The notes: generated from the sequence alone by a model not told the origin. DNA of 64,000 nucleotides from JBHJGM01 sp964405825 (GCA_964405825.1 CAYOPI010000008.1:11366-75365), one strand, 5' to 3'. Shown: positions 1 to 9,051, numbered from the stretch's first letter. Numbers and translations are program-made.

Positions 1-1
1 A

Positions 2-106
2 CTCGCGAAAAGCAGTGCGCATGTCAGGAAGGCCCTCGCCGAAGTCCAAGAGCAGGTGGACTCTGACATGCTGAGGTTCCTGTCCATAATCACTCCCCGA
101 TACTGA
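2..106 (+). CDS. C-terminal fragment of an unidentified protein (runs in from the left edge)
   Basis: Frame 2 is open from the window edge to a TGA at 104-106 and reads 34 residues ending in SIITPRY. The peptide is helical in composition (AKSSAHVRKALAEVQEQV) and looks like a real coding terminus, whereas frame 1 gives unnatural composition. The family cannot be told from so short a tail. Bases 107-233 between it and the ABC transporter gene hold no gene and no clear promoter or terminator. Confidence 0.4.
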   Translation, partial: LAKSSAHVRKALAEVQEQVDSDMLRFLSIITPRY

Positions 107-233
107 ACGAGCATAGCGGCAGGTAAAGGATTTTCGACCGGGCCAACGCGCTTCTGCGGCTTGCAAAGGGGCCTCACCCACCGATAGACCCACTGTCTTT
201 GCGCAGCGTCCACCGCGACTGCGGCCCACCACC

Positions 234-1907
234 ATGCTCCTTTGCGAAAACCTCGATGTGCACGCCGGCAAGGACGGGCCCAAGCTGTTGCACGGTGTCT
301 CCGCCTCCTTCCCGCCCCGGGGCATGCACGCGATCGTCGGTCCGAGCGGCTGCGGCAAGACCACCCTCGTCAAGGCGCTGCTGGGTCTCATCCCGCGCAC
401 CGGCAGCATCATGCTTGACGGCGAGCCCGTCGAACGCCCCGAGCAACTGGTCGGACGGGTGGGTTTCGCGCCGCAGTTCAGCATTGCCCAGCCGCACCTC
501 ACGGTCGAGGAGTCCCTGCTTTTCAGCCTGCGCCTCACCGTTGCCTCCGGCCGTGAGCGCAAACGCCGCCTGGACTCCATCCTGCAGACGACCGGCCTTG
601 AACCGCACCGGCACAAGCGCGTTTCGGCCCTCTCGGGCGGACAACTCCGCCGCCTGGGCCTGGGCCTGGAGTTTGCCAACGAGCCGCCTGTTTTGATCTG
701 CGACGAGGTCACCAGCGGCCTCGACCCCAACTCCGAGGACCAGATTCTGAACCTCCTGCGCTCGCTCGTGGAGTCCGAGCAGAAGACCTTCATCAACATC
801 ATCCACAACCTCAGCCGCCTGGACCGCTTCGACACCGTGTGCGTGCTCTTCGGCGGTGAGCTGGTCTTTCAGGGCCCGCCGCAACAGCTGCTGGCCTACC
901 TGAACATCGGCAGCTTCACCGAAATCTACGACCGCCTCGAAGAAGAGGAGCCAGCTCAGTGGGCCGCTCGTTGGGCCGGGTCTGACGCAGGCGAGGCACC
1001 CTCAAGCGAACCTCCGGCCGAAGCCTCGCCTGTTGCCGCCAAACCGGCGCGTCTGCCGCTGCCGACTACGCAGTTGGCCGTCCTGCTCTGGCGCCGCCTG
1101 TTGCTCTTCATCCGCGACCGCGGTTACCTCTTCCTGACTGCGGCCATCACCTTTGGCTTCCCCTGCGTCGTGGTGATTTTTGCCCTGGGTGGACTGGGCC
1201 AGTTGGAACGCCCTCCGCTCGAGCCCGAGGGCAATCCCCTGGAGCAGAGCATGGAGCGTCTCGAGTACCGGCTCGAGGCTGCAGAGACCGGTCAGCTCGC
1301 CACCGGCCTGATCCTCTTTCAGGTCATCCTGCTCACGCTGATGGGCAGCAACAACGGCGCGCGCGAAATCGCCGGCGAACGTCAGCTCTACGAGAAGGAG
1401 CGCCTCAGCGGACTCAGCCCGCTCGCCTTCGCCGGGTCCAAGATCGCCTTTGTCGCCGGCATCGCACTGTTGCAGGGCTTCTGGATGACGCTCTTCGTCA
1501 AGAAACTCTGCTACTTCCCCGGCAGCTGGGCCGCGCAACTGACCGTGCTGGGCTTGTGTTGCCTGGCCATGACCCTGCTCTCGCTCGGGCTCAGCGCGCT
1601 CTTCCGCTCGCCCGACAAGGCCTCCCTGCTTTCCATTTACTTCGTCGGATTTCAGTTACCCCTGTCCGGGATTGTCCTGGCCTTGCCCGAAACGCTCATC
1701 TGGGTCTTCCGGCCCTTCATCAACGCCTACTGGAGCTGGGCGGGCTATGTGAGCGGCTTCCGCGAGGAACGCCTCTTCGACGCCATGAACGTTTACCGCG
1801 ACGACGTCATTCCCGAGCTGCCGGTGGCACTTGCCGTCCTGCTGATTCACTGCGTGCTCGGCGTGGCCCTGGTCGTGCACGGCTGCTACCGGCGCCAGAG
1901 CATTTAG
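234..1907 (+). CDS. ABC transporter, ATPase fused to ABC-2 type membrane domain (ABCG/White-like half transporter)
   Basis: A 557-residue fusion of an N-terminal ATPase and a C-terminal permease, the ABCG-type order. The Walker A motif GPSGCGKTT lies at about residues 36-44, the signature LSGGQLRR near 132, and Walker B ends in CDEVTSGLD. After a low-complexity linker near residues 245-275 the C-terminal half has about six hydrophobic segments typical of an ABC-2 permease. Such half transporters dimerise to export lipids or hydrophobic compounds; the substrate here cannot be told. The ATG at 234 has no convincing ribosome binding site. The next gene starts 38 bases downstream on the same strand and may be co-transcribed. 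Confidence 0.85.
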   Translation: MLLCENLDVHAGKDGPKLLHGVSASFPPRGMHAIVGPSGCGKTTLVKALLGLIPRTGSIMLDGEPVERPEQLVGRVGFAPQFSIAQPHLTVEESLLFSLRLTVASGRERKRRLDSILQTTGLEPHRHKRVSALSGGQLRRLGLGLEFANEPPVLICDEVTSGLDPNSEDQILNLLRSLVESEQKTFINIIHNLSRLDRFDTVCVLFGGELVFQGPPQQLLAYLNIGSFTEIYDRLEEEEPAQWAARWAGSDAGEAPSSEPPAEASPVAAKPARLPLPTTQLAVLLWRRLLLFIRDRGYLFLTAAITFGFPCVVVIFALGGLGQLERPPLEPEGNPLEQSMERLEYRLEAAETGQLATGLILFQVILLTLMGSNNGAREIAGERQLYEKERLSGLSPLAFAGSKIAFVAGIALLQGFWMTLFVKKLCYFPGSWAAQLTVLGLCCLAMTLLSLGLSALFRSPDKASLLSIYFVGFQLPLSGIVLALPETLIWVFRPFINAYWSWAGYVSGFREERLFDAMNVYRDDVIPELPVALAVLLIHCVLGVALVVHGCYRRQSI

Positions 1908-1945
1908 CCGGTTGCCCTTCCATCCGAATCTGACACAAACAGGCT

Positions 1946-2377
1946 ATGGCACGTCTCGTCCAAACCCCGAACTCTCCTTTGCCCGAACGCGCCGGTGGCG
2001 CCGCCCCCGCCGTGCTGGGCGTCCTCGTGCTGGTGCTCGTTGGCCTGGGTGCGGGACTGCTGGTTTTTCTCGAAGACGATGCCTTCGCCGAACTCGAACC
2101 CCTCCCCGCCGCGGCCATCCTCGAAGACCCCGAGCGCCTTGTCGGCAACACCTACCTTCTGCGAGCGCGCATCGTGGAGCAGCTGCCCGGCTACGAGGAA
2201 GGGGTGGGGCGTCTGGTTTCGGTCCGCCCCGCCGAGGAAGAGAACGACGTTGCGCCTTTCGCCGTCTTCGTGCCCGACCGCATCGACGCGAACATCGAGG
2301 TCGAGCAGCGCTACCGCATGGAGGTCTTCATGCAGGAGAACGCCCTGCTGCGCGTCGAGCGCATGGAGAAGTACTAG
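1946..2377 (+). CDS. Hypothetical single-pass membrane protein
   Basis: 143 residues with a short polar N-terminus, one strongly hydrophobic helix at about residues 16-38, then an acidic soluble domain of about 100 residues that is probably periplasmic. The soluble part alternates short strands and charged turns, compatible with a small beta-barrel (OB-like) fold, but no family is recognised. It follows the ABC transporter closely and could be an accessory to it. Its TAG stop overlaps the TAG stop of the convergent radC gene inside one CTAG tetranucleotide (2374-2377). Confidence 0.6.
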   Translation: MARLVQTPNSPLPERAGGAAPAVLGVLVLVLVGLGAGLLVFLEDDAFAELEPLPAAAILEDPERLVGNTYLLRARIVEQLPGYEEGVGRLVSVRPAEEENDVAPFAVFVPDRIDANIEVEQRYRMEVFMQENALLRVERMEKY

Positions 2378-3069
2378 ACCGTGTGGATCAGGTCGTTGCG
2401 CCGGAACGAATAGAAATCCGTCCCCGCGACGATGACGTGCTCCAAAACGCCGATGTCCAGCGGTCGCAGCGCCTCCTGGATCATCTGCGTTAGCCGCAGG
2501 TCTTCGCGCGATGGTTTCAACTTGCCCGAGGGATGGTTGTGAGCCAGCACGACATTCTTGGCCGAGACCCGCAACGCTCCTTCAGCCACCCTGCGCGGAA
2601 ACACCACCGTGCGATCAAGCGTGCCTTCGGAAAGCCGGTCGACCCCGTCCCGCAGCAACCGGTGGCGGTTGTCCAGATAAGCCACCTCAAAGACCTCGTA
2701 ACGCAGGCTTGCGATCCGGCTCTGCCAGAACGCGACCAGCTTCTCCACGTTGTCCAGGACGACCTCGCCCTCCACCCCCTGCAGCATCGCAAGCCCATAG
2801 GCCTCGCGCACGATTCGCAGGTTCGTCGGCGTGGCCTCGCCAACACCTTCCACCGACATCAGCTCGGACGGGCTCGCGTAGAAGATGCCCCGCAAGTTTC
2901 CGAAGCGGCGCAGCAAGGCCTTGGCGATTGGCTTCACGTCCCGGCGCGGAATACACAAGGTCAGCACCAGCTCAACGACTTCGTGCTCGGCCAGGCCCGC
3001 GAAGCCCGCCTGATTGAAACGCTCCCGCAAGCGTTCGCGGTGCCCGTGATGATCAGACGGGGAGGGCAT
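2374..3069 (-). CDS. radC: RadC family protein (JAB/MPN metalloprotease-like domain)
   Basis: 231 residues, the normal RadC length. The N-terminal half carries the helix-hairpin-helix-like segment seen in RadC proteins (SVEGVGEAT). The C-terminal half has the JAB metal-binding signature HNHPSG followed by a conserved Asp (PSREDLRLT). RadC was named for DNA repair but its biochemical role is unsettled; JAB folds are Zn-dependent isopeptidases. The gene converges on the small membrane-protein gene and shares stop-codon bases with it. ATG start at 3069. It belongs to the common core genome and shows no sign of being tied to a mobile element here. Confidence 0.9.
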   Translation of the reverse strand: MPSPSDHHGHRERLRERFNQAGFAGLAEHEVVELVLTLCIPRRDVKPIAKALLRRFGNLRGIFYASPSELMSVEGVGEATPTNLRIVREAYGLAMLQGVEGEVVLDNVEKLVAFWQSRIASLRYEVFEVAYLDNRHRLLRDGVDRLSEGTLDRTVVFPRRVAEGALRVSAKNVVLAHNHPSGKLKPSREDLRLTQMIQEALRPLDIGVLEHVIVAGTDFYSFRRNDLIHTV

Positions 3070-3107
3070 GTCGGCAGCTTGCCTCGCGCTGCGACCGCGT
3101 CAACGCC

Positions 3108-4520
3108 TCACTCCGCCGGCGGCTGTTTCGCGCGCGGTCCTTTGGTCGGATCGTCCGAACCCTTCGGCGTCGATGCCGCTTCCTTCCTGGATGCCGGCTG
3201 CGCGTCGGCTTCTTCTTCGGCCTTCGCCGTCGCGGCTTCCCGGCGCAGGAGCAGCCCCTCAAAGGTCAGCGCTCGCGGCGGGGGGGCGGTTTCCGGCGTT
3301 GCCTCCTGAGCCTGGCGACGCTCGGCCATCGCCTCAAAGGTCAGTTCGCGCGGGGCCTCTTCGCGCAAGGGCGCGGCCTCAGGTTGGACGGCAACGTCGG
3401 CCACCGGTGCCGGAGCAGCGATGGGCTCGGCGTCGACCGCTTCCATCGGCGGTGCTTCCTGACGTAGTCGCAAGGCCTCAAAGGTCAGCGCTCGCGGTGT
3501 TTCCTCACGCAGGGGCGGCGCGGCTGCTGGCGGCGGAAGCCCCGGAATCGGCGAGCCGGCTGCTGGCGGTGGAAGCCCCGGAATCGGCGGGGCGGCACTC
3601 GATGGCTCCGATGTGAAGACCGGCGGCGGTGGACCCAGATCGAGAACCGGCGCGGGTGCCACCAGGGCCGTCTCCACTGGAACGCGCACCAGCCCGTAGT
3701 CGCTGCCAGGGTAGGGCTGCACCGCCTGTCGGTTGGGCAGCTCAATCGTGAACGCCGTATAGTCGTCGGACTCCACCTCAAGCGGCGGAATCCCCGTCAC
3801 CCCTACGTAGGTGCTCGGTCGCAGACGACCTTCGTAAACCACCCGGTCCTCGCGCGGCGCGCTCACCCGCACATAGCTCTCGGCCCGCCCTTCCAGAAAG
3901 ACCGTCACCGCCTGAGGCGAGGTCACGTCCTCCGGCTGCGTGGGCGCGGCTGTTGCGGCGGCCGCGGGTTCGGGCTGGGCCGCCGCCTGCGGTGCCTGGG
4001 CAACCGCGACCGGCACGGTCTGTTGACCGCCCTCGGTGAAATCCATCCGCAGTGAGGCCACCACCTCCGGCCAAAGGCCAACCGGCGGGGCAAAGCTCCA
4101 GGCACCGGCTGCGGGGGCGTAGCGCCACTGGCCAACCTGCCGCAGGAAGCCGTAGGTCACCTCACCACCGGTCAACAGCGGCGGGGTCGAGCCAAAGCCC
4201 ACATACGGCGTGCGCCCCTCGGTCAGCTGGTCCGGCGAGGGTGGCCGAAAGGTATAGTCGACGTAAATCACGTCGCCGATCTTCAGGTCGCTTTGCGTGA
4301 CAAACTCGCGCAACACCACACCGACCGCGCGCACCTGCGGGCCGTCGCGCTGCACCTGTACCACCCGCATCAGGACCCATTCATCGGCCATGCGCTGGGC
4401 CGTCGGCGGCGGCGCCCCGGGCACTTCGGCGGGAACGGTGGGCAGAACCAGATCGGCCTGCGCGGGGGCCAGCGCCAGCGTGATCAGCGTGGCCGCAAAG
4501 GGGAGTTTCCAGGGTTTCAT
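3108..4520 (-). CDS. Secreted proline-rich protein with three LTFE-type repeats
   Basis: Started at the ATG at 4520 because AGGAGT lies ten bases upstream and the product (470 residues) then begins with a clean signal peptide (MKPWKLPFAATL, cleavage after AQA). Residues about 20-180 form an ordered beta-rich domain (IGDVIYVDYTF, PYVGFGSTPPLL). A second ordered domain lies near residues 200-320. The last 150 residues are proline/alanine-rich, with two IPGLPPPAA units and then three copies of an (A/E)LTFE(A/G) motif set in basic/acidic flanks, ending in a charged tail. No family is recognised. Export to periplasm or envelope is likely; the low-complexity tail could be a scaffold or binding region. 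Confidence 0.7.
   Translation of the reverse strand: MKPWKLPFAATLITLALAPAQADLVLPTVPAEVPGAPPPTAQRMADEWVLMRVVQVQRDGPQVRAVGVVLREFVTQSDLKIGDVIYVDYTFRPPSPDQLTEGRTPYVGFGSTPPLLTGGEVTYGFLRQVGQWRYAPAAGAWSFAPPVGLWPEVVASLRMDFTEGGQQTVPVAVAQAPQAAAQPEPAAAATAAPTQPEDVTSPQAVTVFLEGRAESYVRVSAPREDRVVYEGRLRPSTYVGVTGIPPLEVESDDYTAFTIELPNRQAVQPYPGSDYGLVRVPVETALVAPAPVLDLGPPPPVFTSEPSSAAPPIPGLPPPAAGSPIPGLPPPAAAPPLREETPRALTFEALRLRQEAPPMEAVDAEPIAAPAPVADVAVQPEAAPLREEAPRELTFEAMAERRQAQEATPETAPPPRALTFEGLLLRREAATAKAEEEADAQPASRKEAASTPKGSDDPTKGPRAKQPPAE
3240..3512 (-). repeat. Three-copy LTFE repeat array inside the secreted proline-rich protein
   Basis: On the plus strand the string CTCAAAGGTCAG occurs three times, near 3258, 3333 and 3478. 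Each encodes the core LTFE with a preceding PR(A/E) and a following (A/G)(L/M), embedded in units of roughly 20 residues rich in Glu and Arg. Spacing between copies is unequal, so the array is a degenerate protein repeat and not a simple tandem DNA repeat. It is visible directly in the sequence; its function is unknown. Confidence 0.75.
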
Positions 4521-4630
4521 TAACGATCGGACTCCTATCACAATGTCACGGAAGCGTTTCATTTGGCAACGGCAATCCGAGGCCACCCTCGGGCTTGTCC
4601 CGCGCAGTTTCCTTTGCCAGAGACCCTCTC

Positions 4631-5158
4631 ATGACTGCGCCCGAACCGCGCCTGCTGCTCGCTGGCAGTTCCATCTTCGAGCAATGGAAGACGGCTGCTC
4701 AGGCGTTTCCCTGGGCGAGCGTTCAAAACGCGGCCATCGGCGGCACCACCACGGCGGACTGGCGCGATCAACTGGCCGGAGTCGCCCAACAGCTCCAGCC
4801 CACCCACATCGCCTTCTATTGCGGCAGCAACGACGTCAGCGAAGGTCGTTCTGCCACCGAAATCATTGAGGGCGTCCTGGCCTGCCGCGAAGCCGTGGCG
4901 GACTGGCCCTTTGCCTGGTTCACCATCATCCATGCGCCCGAGAAACGGTCCCGTCTCCAGGTCGTCGACGACGTGATCACCGGCGTGCGTGTGGGATTGG
5001 CCGCCGACCCAACCGCGCGTGTGGTCGACCTCAGCCGCGTCTTTCCCTCCGACACCATCAGCCCGCCCGACTTCTTCATCGCCGATGGCCTGCACCTGAC
5101 CCCGCCGGCCTATCGCGCAATCGAGGCGCACTGCCTTGAACAGTTCCAGGCGTGGTAG
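4631..5158 (+). CDS. SGNH/GDSL-family hydrolase
   Basis: 175 residues from the ATG at 4631. The three SGNH blocks are visible: AGSSIFEQW with the probable catalytic Ser near the N-terminus, FYCGSNDV carrying the Gly and Asn of the oxyanion hole, and DGLHLTPPAY with the catalytic Asp-x-x-His near the C-terminus. Members are esterases, lipases or carbohydrate deacetylases; the substrate cannot be assigned. There is no signal peptide, so it is probably cytoplasmic. An upstream TTG at 4595 would add 12 residues of unnatural composition and was rejected. It converges on the SLC13 transporter gene with a 12-base gap. Confidence 0.8.
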   Translation: MTAPEPRLLLAGSSIFEQWKTAAQAFPWASVQNAAIGGTTTADWRDQLAGVAQQLQPTHIAFYCGSNDVSEGRSATEIIEGVLACREAVADWPFAWFTIIHAPEKRSRLQVVDDVITGVRVGLAADPTARVVDLSRVFPSDTISPPDFFIADGLHLTPPAYRAIEAHCLEQFQAW

Positions 5159-5170
5159 TTCCCGATGTAT

Positions 5171-6982
5171 TCAAAAACCCCAGACAAGGGGGATCAGGAT
5201 CAGGCTGCCGATACAGTAGAGGATGTTCAGCGGCAGGCCCGCGCGCAGAAAGTCCGTGAAGCGGTATCCACCGACCGAATACACATAGGTGTTGGTCTGG
5301 TAGCCTACCGGGGTTGAGAAGCTCGCGCTGGAGGCGATGCAGCAGGCGATGATGAAGGCCCGCGGGTCGCAGCCCAGTACCACGGCCAGGTTCAGCGCGA
5401 TCGGCGCCATGATGACCACCGTCGCATTGTTGGAGAGCATCTCCGTAAACAGCGAGGTGACCACATACAGGATCGCCAGGGCCAGGTACGGGTTGTCCGT
5501 CAGCGAGGTCAGCCCGCCGGCAACCAGCGCCGCGGTCCCGCTCACTTCCAGCGCGTGGCCCAGCGCGAGCATCCCGTAGATCAGGATCAGGATGCGCCAG
5601 TCGACCGAGCGATAGGCGTCCTTCGGGCTGACGCAGCCCGTCACAAAGAGCACTGCCACAGCCAGAATGCTGGCGGCCACCACCGGCAGCACCCCGGTCG
5701 AGACCAGCGCAATCATCGTCAGCACGGTCCCGATTACAAGGGGGCGGCGGTTGGCCAGGTCGGTTGAGGAGACGTGCGGACGGTCCAGCAAGATGATGTC
5801 GTCGCTGGTGCGCAGATTCTCGATCGCCGGGTCCGTACCCATCATCAGCAGCGTGTCGCCAAAATCCAGCCGCAGCGTATCGAGCTTCTCACGCACGTTC
5901 ACCCCGTTGCGGTGCACCGCCAGCAGGATCATCCGGAAGCGCTGCCGGAAGTTGGTGTCGCGCAGGGTCTGGCCCACAATGCTCGAGCGCGGCCCGATCA
6001 CCCCTTCCACGATCGCCCCTTCGTGAGCGGCGATCTGCTCGAGGTCCAGCCCCTGCTCGCCAATAAAGTCCACCCCCTCGACTTGCCGCGCACTTGCGAT
6101 CCCCGAAGGCCGGCAGGCCAACACGAGACGGTCGCCCTCCTGCAGCTCGCTGGCCAGAATCTGGCCTTCCAGGGCAACGCCGTCGCGGATGATCTCCAGC
6201 AGCCGCACCCCGGGGGCCTTGCGCAGGGGCGACTCCCGATAGGGTAATCCGATCAGCGCCGACTCGGCCTTCACGTAGGCCTCGGTGATGAACTCCTTGC
6301 GCTCCTCTTCGCTCAGGATGGCCGTCAGCGTCTCACGCATGGGCAGCACCTTCTGCCCGAACAAACCCAGATACGTGGAGGCGATCAGAAGCATCGGCAG
6401 TCCCACCGCCGCCAGCTCGAACATGCCCAGCGGCTCGTAGCCCGCCTTCACGATAATCCCGCTCATCAGGATGTTCGTGCTGGTACCGATCAGCGTGCAG
6501 ACCCCGCCGAAGATGCTGGCGTAGGACAGCGGGATGAGCAGCTTGGAGGCCGGCGTGTCCATCTGCCGGGCCAGCGCCAGAATCACCGGCAGAAAGATCA
6601 CCACCACTGGCGTGTTGTTCATGAAGGCGGAGATCCCCCCGACCCCGGCCACCAGCGCGAAAATGAACAGCGGATAGCCCAGCTTGGTCGTGCGCTTGAG
6701 CAGGTCGGTCAGCAGTTCAATCGCGCCCGAACGCTCCAGCGCCGTGCTGATGATGAACATTGCGGCGATCGTCAGCGGCGCGGGATTGGCAAAGACCGCG
6801 ATCAGCCCCTCCACTGTCGGCAGCTTCAGGTCCTCAACCTCCAGGCGATGCCCGAAGGCCGCCGCTCCCAGCAGCACCGCGAAGACCAGTGTGGCCACCA
6901 CGTCCACCTCCAGCTTCTCCCAGACGAAATTGACCACCGCAAAGACCAGCAGCCCGCCCACAAAGATGACTTCCCAATCCAT
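5171..6982 (-). CDS. SLC13/DASS-family permease with cytoplasmic TrkA-C (RCK-C) domains
   Basis: About 603 residues. Hydrophobic helices fill residues 1-210 and 400-604. Between them sits a soluble segment of about 190 residues with two TrkA-C-like modules (SALIGLPYRESPLRKAPG and GPRSSIVGQTLRDTNFRQ). This architecture is standard for bacterial SLC13-related anion or sulfate/dicarboxylate symporters. The transporter motifs ISAFMNNTPVVVIF and EMLSNNATVVIMAP match the paired SNT-type loops of the family. The ATG at 6982 is preceded by AGAAAGGG; a TTG one codon upstream is possible. Substrate is not determined: sulfate, dicarboxylate or another anion. Confidence 0.85.
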   Translation of the reverse strand: MDWEVIFVGGLLVFAVVNFVWEKLEVDVVATLVFAVLLGAAAFGHRLEVEDLKLPTVEGLIAVFANPAPLTIAAMFIISTALERSGAIELLTDLLKRTTKLGYPLFIFALVAGVGGISAFMNNTPVVVIFLPVILALARQMDTPASKLLIPLSYASIFGGVCTLIGTSTNILMSGIIVKAGYEPLGMFELAAVGLPMLLIASTYLGLFGQKVLPMRETLTAILSEEERKEFITEAYVKAESALIGLPYRESPLRKAPGVRLLEIIRDGVALEGQILASELQEGDRLVLACRPSGIASARQVEGVDFIGEQGLDLEQIAAHEGAIVEGVIGPRSSIVGQTLRDTNFRQRFRMILLAVHRNGVNVREKLDTLRLDFGDTLLMMGTDPAIENLRTSDDIILLDRPHVSSTDLANRRPLVIGTVLTMIALVSTGVLPVVAASILAVAVLFVTGCVSPKDAYRSVDWRILILIYGMLALGHALEVSGTAALVAGGLTSLTDNPYLALAILYVVTSLFTEMLSNNATVVIMAPIALNLAVVLGCDPRAFIIACCIASSASFSTPVGYQTNTYVYSVGGYRFTDFLRAGLPLNILYCIGSLILIPLVWGF

Positions 6983-7056
6983 CAACCCTTTCTGCGACCA
7001 CAGGCCCTAGGGCCCCCAACGGCAGACCGCAAACTCCCTTTTGCCCAACCCGCGTT

Positions 7057-7890
7057 CTATGAATGCGCCAGGGTCGCCGGACTCCGCCGCAGCGTCTGGG
7101 CCATCTGTGCGCGCTGGTCGGCCTGGTACCACGCGTAGAAGCTCGTCCCCAGAATCGTCAGCGAGACCACCATGTTGATCACTTTCATGATGATCCCGCC
7201 CAGCACCTGATCCTGCAGTGCGGTGAAGCCTTCGATGATCCGCGGCGCAAAGGCGTAGGTCGGGTACAGCGCCTCGCCCGAGAAACACAGCACTCCGAAC
7301 ACCGGGAACTGCAGGATCATCAGCACGAAGACATAGAGCATGCGCGGGCCATAGCCGATTGGCGGCACCCGGTCCGAGCGCGCCAGCAACGGCCACCACA
7401 TCAGCAGCGCCGGAAAGAACATCATCGTGTGCTCCAGAATATGCACCCACTTGTCGTGCAGCGCCGCTTCGTAGAGCAGCGGGATGTGCCACAGGCTGTA
7501 GCTCAGACTGAAAAACACCCCGGCAAAGACCGGGTGCGTCAGCCTTCGCCAGACCCAGCGAAACGGTGCCCACGAAAGCGCCGCGTCACTGAGCCAGCGC
7601 GGCAACGCGATCAGGAACAGCGGCGGCAGGGCGTAAATCAGCAACATGTGCTGCACCATGTGCGCGCTGAAGAGGTAGTCCTCACCCAGCTGGTCCAGCG
7701 GTGAGCCCACACTCAGATAGAGCCCGCCCAGCGCCAGCAGAAACAGACCCACCGGCAGCCATGGAAAGGCCTTGGGCGCCCCGACGATGAATCGCCGCAG
7801 CGGCCCCACCAGCATCACAAAGATCCACCCCGCCCCCAGCAGGCTCAGCAGCAGGAAGGGCTCGGTGTGCCAGTGAAGCGGCAGTGACAT
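7057..7890 (-). CDS. ctaG: CtaG-like cytochrome c oxidase assembly protein (caa3 type)
   Basis: 277 residues with about seven hydrophobic segments and conserved histidines (HWHTEP at the N-terminus, SAHMVQHMLL, LEHTMMFFPALLMWW), matching the caa3_CtaG family found beside caa3 oxidases in Bacillus and others. It is an integral membrane protein needed for oxidase assembly, probably for copper insertion. The ATG at 7890 is preceded by GAGGGG at good spacing. It is the last gene of the minus-strand oxidase run, downstream of subunit IV. Confidence 0.88.
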   Translation of the reverse strand: MSLPLHWHTEPFLLLSLLGAGWIFVMLVGPLRRFIVGAPKAFPWLPVGLFLLALGGLYLSVGSPLDQLGEDYLFSAHMVQHMLLIYALPPLFLIALPRWLSDAALSWAPFRWVWRRLTHPVFAGVFFSLSYSLWHIPLLYEAALHDKWVHILEHTMMFFPALLMWWPLLARSDRVPPIGYGPRMLYVFVLMILQFPVFGVLCFSGEALYPTYAFAPRIIEGFTALQDQVLGGIIMKVINMVVSLTILGTSFYAWYQADQRAQMAQTLRRSPATLAHS

Positions 7891-7951
7891 GACCCCTCAA
7901 CTATCACGTGGCCGGGCAACCGTTGGCAACCCCGCGCCGCGCTCACGTCGC

Positions 7952-8314
7952 TCAGGCAAACGCGTGCGTGGAAACCGGCGCTGGAGCCTGGCTGAGCGCC
8001 TCCAGGTCAATGTCGTTGGGACTGAAGATGAACATCAGCGCCGTCACCGTTCCCAGTGCGAGCACCAGCCCGAAACAGAAGAGCACCGCGATCAACGGCC
8101 GGTCCCAAATCATGTGCATGAACCACAGCACCACGCCGACGAACTTCGCGATCGAGAGCACGATCAAGCCGATCAGGATGAGGATCGGGTCGAATGGCAA
8201 CAGGATGATGACCAGCTCCACGCTTGTGAGCACGGCCATGATGAAGCCCAGATTGATGAAGATGTGGTAGCGCTTCTGTTCGTCGTCCAGGTGGGTGTCA
8301 GCGAGGGAGGTCAT
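7952..8314 (-). CDS. Cytochrome c oxidase subunit IV (caa3/prokaryotic type)
   Basis: 120 residues from the ATG at 8314; a TTG at 8365 would extend it into subunit III coding sequence and is less likely. Three hydrophobic helices separated by short loops are characteristic of the small prokaryotic subunit IV (COX4_pro). Segments FVGVVLWFMHMIWD and ALMFIFSPND fit the family. It sits between subunit III and CtaG, the usual place. It stabilises the oxidase and is not itself redox-active. Confidence 0.82.
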   Translation of the reverse strand: MTSLADTHLDDEQKRYHIFINLGFIMAVLTSVELVIILLPFDPILILIGLIVLSIAKFVGVVLWFMHMIWDRPLIAVLFCFGLVLALGTVTALMFIFSPNDIDLEALSQAPAPVSTHAFA

Positions 8315-8351
8315 GGTCGGCCGTCGGAAGAAGGAGAAAAGGAGGGCGCGC

Positions 8352-9005
8352 TCAGATGTACTCAATCAGGTACACCGCCGGGAAGATGATGATCCACACG
8401 ATGTCCACGAAGTGCCAGTACAGCCCGGCCACCTCCACATCCATCGCGTTGGCCGTACTCATCTTCCCGCTGAAGGACCAGAAGTACAACGCCGTCAGCC
8501 ACAGGATCCCGATGGCCACGTGGGTCCCGTGCGTTCCCGTAAGCACATAAAAGGTCGAGCCAAAGACCGTCCCGCTCAAGGTCAGCCCCAGGTGGTAGAA
8601 GTGCGTGAACTCGTACACCTGGCAGCCCAGGAAAATCAGCCCGAAGAAGATCACCCCCAGCGTCATCGTGCGGAAGCTCTTGATCTGGCCCTTGTGCATG
8701 GCCGACACCGCCAGTGCCATCAGAAACGAACTCATCAGCAGGATGAAGGTCGAGAAGGTCGTCAGCTCGATGTCGAAAATGTCCGTCACGGACAGCCCCT
8801 GGTCGACCAGCAGAATATCCTCGGTGGAGCCCGCCGGCAGGATCTTGCGGTAAATCAGGTGCGTGGAGATCAGCGTGCCGAAGAACATACAGTCCGAGGC
8901 CAGAAACAGCCACATCGCCAGTTTCTTGTGCGGGATGCCGGTGGAGGTCTGCTCCTCGTGATGGCCGTGTCCGTGGTCGTCGGCCGCGTGTGCAATCGTC
9001 GTCAT
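8352..9005 (-). CDS. ctaE: Cytochrome c oxidase subunit III
   Basis: 217 residues. A His-rich N-terminal tail (DDHGHGHHEEQT) is followed by five to six hydrophobic helices. Family motifs are present: LASDCMFFGTL, LTGTHGTHVAIG and the C-terminal WHFVDIVWIIIFP. Subunit III flanks the catalytic subunit and binds lipid; it holds no metal. The His-rich tail is common in these proteins and could bind copper, which is inference. It lies 46 bases downstream of subunit I in the same operon. Confidence 0.92.
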   Translation of the reverse strand: MTTIAHAADDHGHGHHEEQTSTGIPHKKLAMWLFLASDCMFFGTLISTHLIYRKILPAGSTEDILLVDQGLSVTDIFDIELTTFSTFILLMSSFLMALAVSAMHKGQIKSFRTMTLGVIFFGLIFLGCQVYEFTHFYHLGLTLSGTVFGSTFYVLTGTHGTHVAIGILWLTALYFWSFSGKMSTANAMDVEVAGLYWHFVDIVWIIIFPAVYLIEYI

Positions 9006-9051
9006 CGTCTCAGTTCAGGCAAAGGTTGGACTCGGGACAGCAATGGGTTTC

